Assembly (NCBI RefSeq): GCF_014189505.1
Contig: NZ_CP050301.1
Span: 813,501 to 877,500 of the forward strand
DNA: 64,000 nt
Direction of reading: 5' to 3'
Source: Phyllobacterium sp. 628
Lineage (GTDB): Bacteria > Pseudomonadota > Alphaproteobacteria > Rhizobiales > Rhizobiaceae
The notes below the pieces were generated by a model, which was given only the letters and a program-made list of their open reading frames with translations, was not told where the DNA came from and did no database searches. The translations under genes were made by a program, and so were the position numbers. This document shows, in pieces, positions 28,959 through 37,521 of the stretch; positions within the stretch are counted from its first letter, which is position 1, and every line of letters begins with the position of its first letter.

Positions 28959-30236
28959 TCACGCCCTAAGGCCTATCACGACAACGAAGCCAAAGATCAT
29001 CAGCACCGATGCGATGAAAAACGGTAGTCCCGGAGCATTCAGACCAATTTGCGGATCAACCCCAATTGCAAAAAGCTTGGCGAAACTCCACGGCCCCAAG
29101 AAACCGGCCAGACCCAAGAGACAGGAATTCGCACCTTGAAGGCGGCCCTGCTCGTCAACCTCCACCTCTTTTGTCATCAAAGCGTAAATCGACGGTTGTG
29201 CCAGGCTCCACATTTCCATCACGGGAATTCCGATAAGGAACATGATACCCACACTGGCAGAACCATAAATCCAGAATCCTGCCACGCCCATCAAGAAACC
29301 AATCATTGCCAGAGTCTTTTCCGAAACCTTCTTGGACAAAGGGCGCATCACTCCACCTTGAATGAGGATGTATACAATGCCGACACCGGCGAGGGCCAAG
29401 CCGATTTGCGGTCCTTCCCAGTTATAGCGGTAGGTCATGTAGAGTACGGCACAAGCCGGCAAGACCTGCTGTGCCGTTTGCAATATGAAACTCAAGACTC
29501 CGAGACGCGATAATTGACTGCTGCGGCGGAGCAATTTCAGCGAAACGAGAGGGTTCGCCGAGCGTAGTGAAAACGGGACCCGCAGGTGGGAAGGAAGGGA
29601 TTCAGGCAGGACAAAAAAACCGTAGAAGAAATTTGCGAGACCCAGCGCCGCAGCCACCAAGAAGGGAAGGCGCAGATCAATGTGCCCTAGAAAACCACCA
29701 AGGACTGGTCCTAAAACAAAGCCGAGACCAAACGCCGTACTCAGCACGGCATATGCACTAGCGCGACGATCTTGAGGCGTAGTGTCTGCAATGTAAGCAT
29801 AAGCTGTCGATACAGTCGCAGAACATACGCCCGACAAAACTCTTCCGATAAAAAGTACCCATAAGGCAGGAGCGAAAGCCATAATCAAATGGTCCATCGC
29901 GAGAGCCAGATTGGACGCGAGAACAACCGGCCTTCTACCGAAGTGATCCGACAACGCACCAATCACCGGCGAGGCGACAAATTGCATCAAGGCCCAAACA
30001 GAAATAAGGATCCCCAGCACGTCTGCTGCGGAGGTGAAGTTGTCGCCGAGAAACCCTAGAATGAGTTGCGGCAGGACTGGAACGATGATTCCCATGGAGA
30101 TAACGTCCAGAAGGACCGTTACGAATATGAAAATCAGTGCCGGTTGCCGAATAGGCGTAGCCACAAAATTGGTCACTGATCGACCGGCCGTATCATTGCA
30201 TTCTACCTGACACTGCACGCAGTAGATCGTGTTCAA
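28959..30236 (-). CDS. MFS efflux transporter (TetA-like)
   Basis: An exporter of up to 425 residues with 12 helices, close to the TCR/TetA group. The motif A loop is GALSDHFGRRPVVLASNL, and FGLGFVLGPVLGGFLG matches motif C of drug/H+ antiporters. The start is uncertain: TTG at 30236 overlaps the radical SAM gene and has AAGGA just before it; GTG at 30176 would give 405 residues, closer to TetA. It overlaps the truncated radical SAM gene, so the pair were co-transcribed. It may export the product of that lost pathway or act in self-resistance (inference). Confidence 0.85.
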   Translation of the reverse strand: MNTIYCVQCQVECNDTAGRSVTNFVATPIRQPALIFIFVTVLLDVISMGIIVPVLPQLILGFLGDNFTSAADVLGILISVWALMQFVASPVIGALSDHFGRRPVVLASNLALAMDHLIMAFAPALWVLFIGRVLSGVCSATVSTAYAYIADTTPQDRRASAYAVLSTAFGLGFVLGPVLGGFLGHIDLRLPFLVAAALGLANFFYGFFVLPESLPSHLRVPFSLRSANPLVSLKLLRRSSQLSRLGVLSFILQTAQQVLPACAVLYMTYRYNWEGPQIGLALAGVGIVYILIQGGVMRPLSKKVSEKTLAMIGFLMGVAGFWIYGSASVGIMFLIGIPVMEMWSLAQPSIYALMTKEVEVDEQGRLQGANSCLLGLAGFLGPWSFAKLFAIGVDPQIGLNAPGLPFFIASVLMIFGFVVVIGLRA

Positions 30237-31230
30237 TTTCCTTCTTGAGCGTCGACAGTGCGTCTCTATCGTGGGCCTGCAAACTCAGAAAATCGTTGGA
30301 TCTGCCTTTAACAATTTCATTGAAATCGTTCCACAGGGATTCAACGGCAGGATCCTTGAATCTCCACGAGTACTCGCCCTCTATCATCTCGCCTAGGAGA
30401 CCTTGCGTGTTCAAGCTAGAGGCAATGGGCGTTCCTGGTAAAACCTGAAGCCTCGATAGGAAATCCTCCTCGGCATAGGTTGCAAAATTACCTGCGAAGA
30501 ATTCAATATTCTTTTGCACTTCGCCCACAGTTGTTGTCGGTGAGAATATGATCATTCCGGGGATCGCCTCAATGTCCAGTCGCGACAGCACGCTTAGGGT
30601 GTCCCCGTAAATCTCCATCTTCACATCTTTCCGATAATCCATCAGCATCCCGTTCGCTGCTGCTTCAAAGCCAATGTACACGCGATATAGGCCGACCTCT
30701 TTCAGAATTGAGAAAAGCTCTTCGTCAACCGCGTCAGCCCGGCAATCGAACATGAATCTGAGGTCGCGCATGTTTCGATCTTTGATCATTGCAGCCAGTT
30801 CGGATGCACGCCTCCTTGCCATTTTGTTGGGAAGGAAATGTTCGTCGGAGAACGTGAATAAACGTTCTCCGTTGTCATAGTGATGATGGATTTCTTCGAC
30901 TATGCTATGGGCGGACCTATAGTTCCACGGGCGTTCGATTGAGTCTTGCGAATAAACGTGAGGCACGCAAAATGAACAGCGGAACGGACATCCCCGCGAA
31001 CTCGATATGCCTACCGCTTTGTAACCAAATTCCTGAGCAAAGTGTAAGTATTTGCGATCTGGCCAGGCAAGATCGTCGAGTGGTGCAACATTGGCTTTTG
31101 TCGGTCCCTTTGCTGCGGGTTTTTGGTTTCGATCGTCGTCGCGCCAAAGAATCGAGCTTCCGCGACGAGGCTGCCCCTCTTGCTCGGATAGCAGGCTCAA
31201 AATGGCGGCTTCACCATCTCCTACGCACAC
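30193..31230 (-). pseudogene. B12-binding-type radical SAM protein, N-terminus removed by IS3-family element
   Basis: The remaining 345 codons contain the radical SAM core with the CxxxCxxC cluster motif (SSRGCPFRCSFC) and later YRVYIGFEAA and PGMIIFSPTTT motifs. The first residues before the IS (VCVGDGEAA) match the end of the cobalamin-binding domain that precedes the core in this class, so most of that domain is missing. The IS end begins exactly at 31231, and the open frame simply runs into it to a GTG at 31314 with no ribosome binding site. Radical SAM proteins of this class methylate or rearrange unactivated carbons in natural-product pathways. Confidence 0.78.
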
Positions 31231-31296
31231 TGGCCTGCCCCCTTGAAAGTGGTCCTTTATGAAGTATGGCTTTTGAGCCGATAAAGGATATTGAGA

Positions 31297-31576
31297 ATGC
31301 CAAGCAAACGACACAAGCCCGAAGAGATTGTCATGAAACTGCGTCAGGTAGATGTTCTAAGTTCGCAGGGGGAAGTCGATGGCAGAAGCCATTCGATCGA
31401 TAGGTGTGACGGAAGTAACATATTACCGGTGGCGGGCCGAATACGGCGGCTTGAAGGGTGATCAGGTCAAGCGGCTGAAAGAACTGGAAGCGGAGAATGC
31501 GCGTCTTCGGCGGGCTGTTTCGGATCTGACGCTGGACAAGATGATCCTTGCTGAGGCCGCAAAGGGAAACTTTTAA
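31297..31576 (+). pseudogene. IS3-family transposase OrfA (helix-turn-helix), +1 frameshift
   Basis: The N-terminus MPSKRHKPEEIVMKLRQVDV and the remainder (MAEAIRSIGVTEVTYYRWRA, then the leucine-zipper-like LKELEAENARLRRAV) lie in frames offset by one base. Removing one G from the run of five at 31368-31372 restores a 92-residue OrfA. The C-terminal EAAKGNF end is where OrfB is normally joined by programmed frameshifting. Confidence 0.75.
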
Positions 31577-31599
31577 GCCCCGCACGCCGCCGTGCCTGT

Positions 31600-32457
31600 G
31601 TGGAGCATGTGGTTGAGGAATTTGACGTGTCCGAACGACGGGCATGCCGGGTTCTTGGCCAGCATCGATCCACACAGCGCAAGCTCTTGAAAACACCGGA
31701 CGATGAAGCGGCACTGACCGCCGACATCATTGCACTTGCTCTCCAATATGGCCGCTACGGATATCGCCGCATCACAGCGATGCTGCATCGTGCGGGTTGG
31801 GTGGTGAATGTGAAACGGGTTGAGCGGATATGGCGGCGTGAGGGGCTCAAAGTTCCACACAGACAACCCAAGCGCACACGTTTATGGCTGAATGAGAGTT
31901 CGTGCATCCGGCTTCGACCGGAATACCCCAACCATGTCTGGTCCTATGACTTTGTTGAGGCTCGCACGCACAATGGAAGGAAAATCCGTATGCTCAATGT
32001 GATCGACGAATTCACACGGGAATGTATTGCCATCAGGGTGGACAGAAAGTTGAAGGCGACGGATGTCATCGACGTTCTGTCTGATCTGTTTATCCTGCGC
32101 GGCATTCCTGGTCACATCCGGTCCGACAATGGCCCTGAATTCATCGCCAAGGCCTTGAGAGAGTGGATTGCTGCCGTCGGTGCCAAAACCGCCTACATCA
32201 TGCCGGGTAGTCCATGGGAGAACGGCTATTGTGAGAGTTTCAATTCAAAGCTTCGGGATGAACTGCTCAACGGAGAAATCTTCTACACACTTAAGGAGGC
32301 ACAAATCGTCATCGAGAATTGGCGACGGCATTACAATACTATCCGACCACACTCATCGTTGGGTTACAGATCACCTGCTCCCGTGGCTATTGTCTGGCCG
32401 TCTCAAAATGGGCCAGCCTCAACGCCAGTGATGGCAATCAGACCAAGTCTGCACTAA
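31600..32457 (+). CDS. IS3-family transposase OrfB (DDE integrase core)
   Basis: A 285-residue integrase-core transposase with the catalytic DDE residues in VWSYDFVEAR, HIRSDNGPEF and GSPWENGYCESFN, plus the family RPHSSLGYRSP near the C-terminus. An HTH_21 region (YGYRRITAMLHRAGW) precedes the core. The frame is open upstream of the GTG at 31600 into the orfA end, consistent with production as an OrfAB fusion. It looks intact, but orfA is frameshifted, so the element may not be mobile alone. Confidence 0.85.
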   Translation: MEHVVEEFDVSERRACRVLGQHRSTQRKLLKTPDDEAALTADIIALALQYGRYGYRRITAMLHRAGWVVNVKRVERIWRREGLKVPHRQPKRTRLWLNESSCIRLRPEYPNHVWSYDFVEARTHNGRKIRMLNVIDEFTRECIAIRVDRKLKATDVIDVLSDLFILRGIPGHIRSDNGPEFIAKALREWIAAVGAKTAYIMPGSPWENGYCESFNSKLRDELLNGEIFYTLKEAQIVIENWRRHYNTIRPHSSLGYRSPAPVAIVWPSQNGPASTPVMAIRPSLH

Positions 32458-32491
32458 CATTAAACCCGGATCGCCTCATGGGGGCAGGCCA

Positions 32492-33371
32492 GCCGCTTTT
32501 CTGAGGGGGCCTTCAGCTTGAGAATGCCATCTCGATCGGGTTGAAATCGGGTGAATATGGTGGGAGGAAAAGCAGGATCGCACCTGCCTTCTCGATGGCC
32601 TCGCGGCCGCCTGTGATCTTGTGGGCTGGTTTTCAGCGGACAAACATGGGTCCTATCCGTGTTTGTTTATCCGCTTTCAATATCCACGATGATAATGTCA
32701 CCGGGTGCGAGCATCGGCGCGAGAACCTGTTCGGCATAGGCGAGAAAAACCACTACATTCATCGGCCCGTCGAGCAGCATGGGCAGTCCACCCATTCAAT
32801 CGAAGCCCAGCGGTGAAGGTCGTCGTCTTCCAATGTCCGTGAGGTACTGATGCGCGGCAACGTTCACCGCGTTTGGCCCGTCCACGTAGCCGCGCCATCT
32901 TGGTTGATGCCGCGGTTTCATCGATAAAGATCAGCTTTGCCGGGTCGAGATCAAGTTGGCCGTCAAACCAAGCACGGCGACGGGCCTTAACATCAGGGCG
33001 TTGCTGCTCGCTCGCATGCGCTGTCTTTTTTTGAATGTGACGTCACGTTTGGCGAGAAACACCCAGACCGTTGAGGGCGCGATCCGGACCCTGTGCTCCC
33101 TTGTCATCCGCTCGGCAATCTCAGTCAACGTGATATCTGGCGTCTCGTCGATCAGGCCCAGGATAAAGCTTTCATGCGGATCCAGTCTTGAGCGCGATGG
33201 CTGACCCCGCTTGCGGGCTGCGGTCTCACCAGTTTGAAGAAAACGCCGATACCAGTTTCCTGCCGTTGAAATTCCGATACGAAACTGACGCGCTGCGTGT
33301 CGTGTAGACAGACCTTCTGTAATCGCTGCAATCACCGGGCCGCGAATATCTGGACTCAAACTGCACGTCAT
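32492..33371 (-). pseudogene. IS630-family transposase remnant
   Basis: A decayed IS630 transposase, starting at 33371 (AGGGAGATGAGG upstream). The N-terminal HTH part (VIAAITEGLSTRHAARQF, LDPHESFILGLIDETPDITL) runs to about 33033, where an extra A in a run of seven shifts frame. Downstream pieces in other frames include a FIDET segment, SVPHGHWKTTTFTAGLRLNG and [12 protein letters not shown] hairpin-forming insertion interrupts the region after the VD of the catalytic core (32635-32675). The 3' end is lost at the IS3 boundary. Confidence 0.75.
32635..32675. repeat. Small hairpin element inside the IS630 remnant
   Basis: AGCGGACAAACA and TGTTTG(TTTA)TCCGCT form an inverted repeat around a 13-base centre. 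The surrounding IS630 coding sequence jumps from the Asp of the core to an HKxxGG region across this stretch, so it looks inserted, perhaps a tiny palindromic mobile repeat. Confidence 0.5.
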
Positions 33372-33403
33372 CCTCATCTCCCTGCAAATCACATACGGAA
33401 AAT

Positions 33404-33613
33404 GAATCAGAAAAACCGCATCAGCGGGATCCCAAAACTGACTCGGAATTCAATGAATATGCTCTAGTCGTTTGGTCGGGTTTCTGCCTGATAATCTTTG
33501 TCCCCGTCAGTGCAGCGCTGCTAACGGGCTGGGTGTGTTGGAATTATTTTGGGACACAAGAGAAATATGTCAAATCTACAAGATATTTGATTTCAAATGA
33601 TAAGTTCCGTTAA
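33404..33613 (+). pseudogene. Possible C-terminal fragment of a membrane protein
   Basis: A 69-codon open frame without a clear start codon, ending 8 bases before the tRNA-Ser gene. Its translation has a polar lead, one convincing membrane helix (ALVVWSGFCLIIFVPVSAAL) and a charged tail ending SNDKFR. It begins at the edge of the IS630 remnant, so it may be the surviving end of a chromosomal gene cut by the accessory segment. Not recognised. Confidence 0.35.
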
Positions 33614-33620
33614 AAATGAA

Positions 33621-33711
33621 TGGCGGAGAGAGCGGGATTCGAACCCGCGTTACGCTTTTGACGTAAACACACTTTCCAGGCGTGCGCCTTCAACCACTCG
33701 GCCACCTCTCC
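33621..33711 (-). tRNA. tRNA-Ser (anticodon GGA)
   Basis: Read on the minus strand it begins GGAGAGGTGGCCGAGTGGTT and has anticodon loop CTGGAAA, a long class II variable arm, T-loop GGTTCGAATCC, and an encoded 3' CCA. The 91-base length is usual for tRNA-Ser. Its 3' end faces the IS-rich accessory segment (28.5-33.6 kb), the arrangement expected for a tRNA-associated integration site. Confidence 0.95.
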
Positions 33712-34083
33712 GCATAACGTCCGGCATGGGGCCGGTCGGGTTGATCATTCTTAGCCGGAAAACCCGGCTCAGGAGCACCGTCAACCATCGGTCACTCAAT
33801 CTTTAGGAGTTGTGCCGAGTCACTTGAAGATGGTTAGCCAACAGCTACCCCGGCGGCGCGCACTATAGTCAGAACAGGCACTTGATCAATACCTATTTCA
33901 ACATAATCGCGCTTTGCTGCAATTTCATTGCTTTCTCACTGAAATTGCTGGGAATTTTCAGGGAAACTTCACCTTCCCGCCGTAAAATACCGGCAATTCT
34001 GCATTCAATCACTGCGTGTTCCGCGCTAGAATGCAATGAAAGGGCCGCAAGCTTTGTGCCGCCCCGCGACTTTGGAGAGTAAC
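33712..34083. other. Intergenic region upstream of tRNA-Ser and membrane-protein gene
   Basis: About 370 bases that should contain the divergent promoters for the tRNA (minus) and the membrane protein/msrA unit (plus). There is a small imperfect repeat pair, GCATTC...GAATGC (near 33997-34034). No open frame of convincing coding character and no further RNA gene was seen. Confidence 0.35.
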
Positions 34084-34407
34084 GTGATCCGAGCTGTTTT
34101 GCGGCTTCTTGCCTATATTGCCCTTGCGATGGCCATCATTGCTGCCGTGCTTGATGCCGCCCGCTCGGTCGGTGCATCCCACATCATCACCACATCCCTG
34201 CAGGAGAGCTGGCAATCCCTTTCCGCCCCGTCGCTTGCACTTGTCGAGGCCTACTTCAAAGCCCATATCTATCCCATCCTATGGGACCCGCTGATGCTCT
34301 GGATTCTTGCAGCGCCCACATTTGCTGTTTTTGCCGTTCTGGCCTTCCTGCTTTATGCATTGGGGTTCCGGCGCGAGAACCGGGCGGGACGTTTTGCAGC
34401 CCGCTGA
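34084..34407 (+). CDS. Small hypothetical membrane protein
   Basis: A 107-residue protein with two membrane helices: one near the N-terminus ([18 protein letters not shown]) and one near the C-terminus ([20 protein letters not shown]), separated by a roughly 50-residue polar loop and ending in a basic tail. GGAG lies before the GTG at 34084, which I prefer to the in-frame ATG at 34036. It sits 35 bases upstream of msrA on the same strand. No known family recognised. Confidence 0.65.
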   Translation: MIRAVLRLLAYIALAMAIIAAVLDAARSVGASHIITTSLQESWQSLSAPSLALVEAYFKAHIYPILWDPLMLWILAAPTFAVFAVLAFLLYALGFRRENRAGRFAAR

Positions 34408-34442
34408 AGTGCAGGTTCCGGCTCTTTCACTGGAGGTGGCCC

Positions 34443-35105
34443 GTGTTCATCATCGATATGTTCAACAAGAAGACAAAGTTGCCTGCCGCCGCCGATGCGT
34501 TGCCGGGACGCGCTGAGCCGCTTGCCACGGCTGAAACCCACTTCGTCAGTGGACGTCCGCTGAAAGGTCCGTGGCCGGACAATCTGGAGCTGGCCATGTT
34601 TGGCATGGGCTGTTTCTGGGGTGTCGAGCGGCTGTTCTGGAACGTGCCCGGGGTTTACGTGACAACCGTTGGATATGCCGGCGGCATCACGCCCAACCCC
34701 ACCTATCAGGAAACGTGCACCGGCCTGACCGGCCACAACGAAGTGGTGCTGATTGCCTTTGATCCGGCAATTCTCTCTTACGGCGAATTGCTGATGCTGT
34801 TCTGGGAGGAGCATGATCCCACGCAAGGCATGCGCCAGGGCAACGATATCGGCACGACGTACCGTTCCGGTATCTATACATTTTCACCCGAGCAACAGGC
34901 CGCTGCCGAAGCCAGCCGCGATGCCTACCAGCAGGCGCTGGCTGCGGGCGGGCGCGGCAGGATCACCACGGAGATCCTTGAAGCGCCGGAGTTCTTCTAC
35001 GCCGAGGATTACCATCAGCAATATCTGGCCAAGAATCCGGGCGGCTATTGCAGCATGCGCGGTACGGGTGTGTCTTGCCCCATTCCGCAGACGAGACTTA
35101 TATAA
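34443..35105 (+). CDS. msrA: Peptide-methionine (S)-S-oxide reductase
   Basis: A 220-residue MsrA, repairing oxidised methionine (S-sulfoxide) in proteins using thioredoxin. The catalytic GCFWGVER motif is near residue 57, with GYAGG, HNEVV, YRSGIYT and AEDYHQQYL following; a C-terminal Cys in GVSCPIPQ may be the resolving residue. An N-terminal extension of about 45 residues (MFNKKTKLP...) is usual in rhizobial MsrA. GGAGG lies 6 bases before the GTG at 34443; the longer frame from 34281 overlaps the upstream gene and is unlikely. Confidence 0.93.
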   Translation: MFIIDMFNKKTKLPAAADALPGRAEPLATAETHFVSGRPLKGPWPDNLELAMFGMGCFWGVERLFWNVPGVYVTTVGYAGGITPNPTYQETCTGLTGHNEVVLIAFDPAILSYGELLMLFWEEHDPTQGMRQGNDIGTTYRSGIYTFSPEQQAAAEASRDAYQQALAAGGRGRITTEILEAPEFFYAEDYHQQYLAKNPGGYCSMRGTGVSCPIPQTRLI

Positions 35106-35147
35106 CACGCTGATTAGACAGGTGTTTTCTGTGATATTTGACCGGGA

Positions 35148-35172
35148 GGCAAAATTCCGCGTGAATTTTGCC
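35148..35172 (+). promoter_or_regulatory. Palindrome upstream of the BMP-family binding-protein gene (possible operator)
   Basis: GGCAAAATTC-CGCGT-GAATTTTGCC is a perfect 10-bp inverted repeat, extended outward by CCGGG/CCCGG. It lacks a T-run, so it is less like a terminator for msrA and more like an operator or mRNA structure ahead of the nucleoside-binding protein gene (start 35285). Confidence 0.45.
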
Positions 35173-35284
35173 CGGAGCCGTGCAAGATTGTTTTCGGGGC
35201 GGCCGGATTATTGGGGGCCGCAACGAAATGGGGAACCAGCAGAAGGCTGGTCCTGCTTAACAAAATCCAGAGGGTTGGTGTCAC

Positions 35285-36283
35285 ATGAAGCGTATTGTTC
35301 TTGGTCTGCTGGCTGCTACAGCCATGTCCGTATCGGCCTTTGCCGCGGACAATAAACCTGCCTTGATCTTCGATCTCGGCGGCAAATTCGACAAATCTTT
35401 CAATGAAGCAGCGTTCCACGGCGCACAGAAATACACAACAGATTCCGGCGTAAAGTTCCGTGAATTCGAAATCCAGAACGAAGCCCAGCGTGAACAGGCC
35501 CTGCGCAAGTTTGCGACCGATGGCAATTCACCTATCGTCATCGCCGGTTTCTCCGCTGCTGCCGCGATTGAAAAAGTGTCGACGGAATTCCCCGACACCA
35601 AGTTCGTCATCATCGATGCCGTTGTCGACAAGCCGAATGTGCGTTCGGTCGTCTTCAACGACAATGAAGGTTCCTACCTCGTTGGCGTGATTGCAGCCAA
35701 GTCGTCGAAGACAGGTACGGTCAGCTTCGTCGGCGGCATGGACGTTCCGCTGATCCGCAACTTTGCCTGCGGTTATGTCGGCGGCGTCAAGGCCACCAAT
35801 GCCGATGCCAAGGTTATCCAGAACATGACTGGTGATACGCCTGCTGCCTGGAACGATCCGGCCAAGGGTGGCGAAATTGCCAAGTCACAGATCGATCAGG
35901 GTTCGGACGTTATCTTCGCTGCTGCGGGCGGCACCGGTATCGGTGTTCTGCAGGCTGCGGCCGATGCGGGCAAGCTCAGCATTGGTGTTGACTCCAATCA
36001 GAACGGGCTGCATCCGGGCAAGGTACTGACCTCGATGCTCAAGCGCGTCGATGTTGCCACCTACAATGCGTTCAAGGACGCGGCGGATGGCAAGTTCACC
36101 GCTGGCGTCAATGTTCTCGGCGTTAAGGAAGGCGGCGTGGATTATGCTGCTGACGAAAACAACGCCAAGCTGCTGACCGATGATGTCAAGAAGGCTGTTG
36201 AAGCTGCCAAGGCGGATATCATTTCCGGCAAGATCAAGGTTCACAACTACAACACGGACAATGCCTGCCCCTACAAGGGCTGA
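35285..36283 (+). CDS. BMP-family (PnrA-like) nucleoside-binding protein
   Basis: A 332-residue periplasmic binding protein of the Bmp/Med/PnrA family, which bind purine nucleosides. It has a signal peptide (cut after AFA-AD, about residue 20), then LIFDLGGKFDKSFNEAAFHG, a hallmark of the ligand site, and VSFVGGMDVPLIRNFACGYVGG. No lipobox. It is separated by 2.8 kb from the double ATPase and permeases (39128-43321) it very probably serves; no other BMP gene occurs in the window. A terminator follows directly, so it is transcribed alone. Confidence 0.9.
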   Translation: MKRIVLGLLAATAMSVSAFAADNKPALIFDLGGKFDKSFNEAAFHGAQKYTTDSGVKFREFEIQNEAQREQALRKFATDGNSPIVIAGFSAAAAIEKVSTEFPDTKFVIIDAVVDKPNVRSVVFNDNEGSYLVGVIAAKSSKTGTVSFVGGMDVPLIRNFACGYVGGVKATNADAKVIQNMTGDTPAAWNDPAKGGEIAKSQIDQGSDVIFAAAGGTGIGVLQAAADAGKLSIGVDSNQNGLHPGKVLTSMLKRVDVATYNAFKDAADGKFTAGVNVLGVKEGGVDYAADENNAKLLTDDVKKAVEAAKADIISGKIKVHNYNTDNACPYKG

Positions 36284-36300
36284 TTTAGCATCCGTTCTGC

Positions 36301-36327
36301 AAGCCGCCGGTTACAAGACCGGCGGCT
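36301..36327 (+). terminator. Rho-independent terminator after the BMP gene
   Basis: AAGCCGCCGG and CCGGCGGCTT form a 10-bp perfect stem followed by TGTTTT. It lies 17 bases after the binding-protein stop codon. Confidence 0.9.
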
Positions 36328-36417
36328 TTGTTTTAGACTTTTGGTCAACTTGTATTCCCGCTGGAAAATGAGAGTATGCCGCACCTGCAACGATGGAGTT
36401 TGCAGAGGAGGTATCTC

Positions 36418-37053
36418 ATGTCAGCGGTCGCTGTGTTCTTCACAATTCTCGGTGTCCTTTTGCTGGGTGCGATGAGCCCCGGCCCGAGCTTTGTTCTCGT
36501 CTCCCGCATTGCCATCACCTCGCCGCGTCTGCATGGGCTGGCGGCCGCCCTTGGCATGGGCATTGGCGGCACGATTTTCGCCTGTCTTGCAGTGCTCGGC
36601 CTGACAGCTCTGCTGATGCAGGTTGAGTGGCTGTATCTTCTGCTGAAACTGGCAGGCGGCGCCTATCTCATCTATGTCGGCATCAGCATCTGGCGCGGTG
36701 CGGCCGAACCGCTGACGCTTGCCAAAACAGGCGCGCATATGTCGCTGACGCGCTCATTCTCCTTCGCCCTGGTAACGCAGCTTAGCAATCCGAAAACGGC
36801 CATTGTCTATGGCAGTCTGTTCGCTGCTTTGTTGCCAGCCAATCCGCCGCTCTGGCTGCTTCTCGCCTTACCGCCGATGGTGTTTATCATCGAGGCGGGC
36901 TGGTATTCCTTCGTCGCCACCATGTTTTCAACACCGCGTGCCCGCGCAACCTATGCGGGGTTCAAGGCGTGGATTGATCGCGGTGCGGGGGCTGTCATGG
37001 GCGCGCTGGGTGCGAAATTGATGTTCGAAGCCGTCAAGTCTCACAGGATCTGA
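36418..37053 (+). CDS. LysE/RhtB-family amino-acid exporter
   Basis: A 211-residue inner-membrane exporter with about six helices. The family signature GAMSPGPSFVLVSR sits near residue 20, and LVTQLSNPKTAIVYGSLFAA in mid-protein. GAGGAGG lies upstream of the ATG at 36418; the longer frame from 36376 lacks a ribosome binding site. It stands alone, converging with the acetyltransferase gene on the opposite strand. Substrate unknown. Confidence 0.88.
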   Translation: MSAVAVFFTILGVLLLGAMSPGPSFVLVSRIAITSPRLHGLAAALGMGIGGTIFACLAVLGLTALLMQVEWLYLLLKLAGGAYLIYVGISIWRGAAEPLTLAKTGAHMSLTRSFSFALVTQLSNPKTAIVYGSLFAALLPANPPLWLLLALPPMVFIIEAGWYSFVATMFSTPRARATYAGFKAWIDRGAGAVMGALGAKLMFEAVKSHRI

Positions 37054-37512
37054 TCAAAGAGTACGGTTGAGGATCGTCATTCCGGCATTTTCCCCGGAGA
37101 GTTCTTCGCGATCCAGCCAGCCTGCTTCGTGATAATAGCTGGGTTTGTCCGTGTAGAGATAAAGTGCCTTGTGCCCTTGATCGCGGGCGGCTTCTTCAGC
37201 CGCTGCGATCAGCTGCCTGCCAATGCCCTTGCTGCGGAAGGGCGGGGCGACATAAAGACTTGCGAGCCACGGAGCCAGATGGGTGTGGCTTTCGAGATCG
37301 TTGTCGATCAGAAGCACAAGCCCTGATGGAATGCCCGCATGCAGGGCCACGAAAGCCTTTTGCTGGCTCTCCGGGTCGAGAAACGCCATGAAGTCATCGA
37401 CCGTTTGCTGCATTGTCCGCCCGGCTTCCTGTCCCCATTCGTGAAAATTCCAGCGGGCACAGACCGGGACCAGTTCGGGGCGTTTTTCCAGCGGTTCAAC
37501 AGTGATCATCAA
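37054..37512 (-). CDS. GNAT-family N-acetyltransferase
   Basis: A 152-residue GNAT protein. The acetyl-CoA loop is visible in SLYVAPPFRSKGIGRQLIAA (R-x-x-G-x-G), and the end motif is YHEAGWLDREEL. It converges on the LysE gene with no gap and lies 9 bases after the slyX gene, likely co-transcribed. Substrate unknown. Confidence 0.85.
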   Translation of the reverse strand: MMITVEPLEKRPELVPVCARWNFHEWGQEAGRTMQQTVDDFMAFLDPESQQKAFVALHAGIPSGLVLLIDNDLESHTHLAPWLASLYVAPPFRSKGIGRQLIAAAEEAARDQGHKALYLYTDKPSYYHEAGWLDREELSGENAGMTILNRTL

Positions 37513-37521
37513 CCTGCCATT

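Larger units (their letters stand above)
31231..32491 (+). mobile_element. IS3-family insertion sequence, 1261 bp
   Basis: Imperfect terminal inverted repeats begin TGGCCTGCCCCC at both ends (31231 rightward; 32491 leftward) and continue with partial matches for about 25 bases. The element holds overlapping orfA and orfB. The flanks (CAC on the left, GCC on the right) show no target duplication, and the left flank is a radical SAM gene while the right flank is an IS630 remnant. This suggests deletion or recombination after insertion. Subgroup tentatively IS407-like. Confidence 0.85.
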
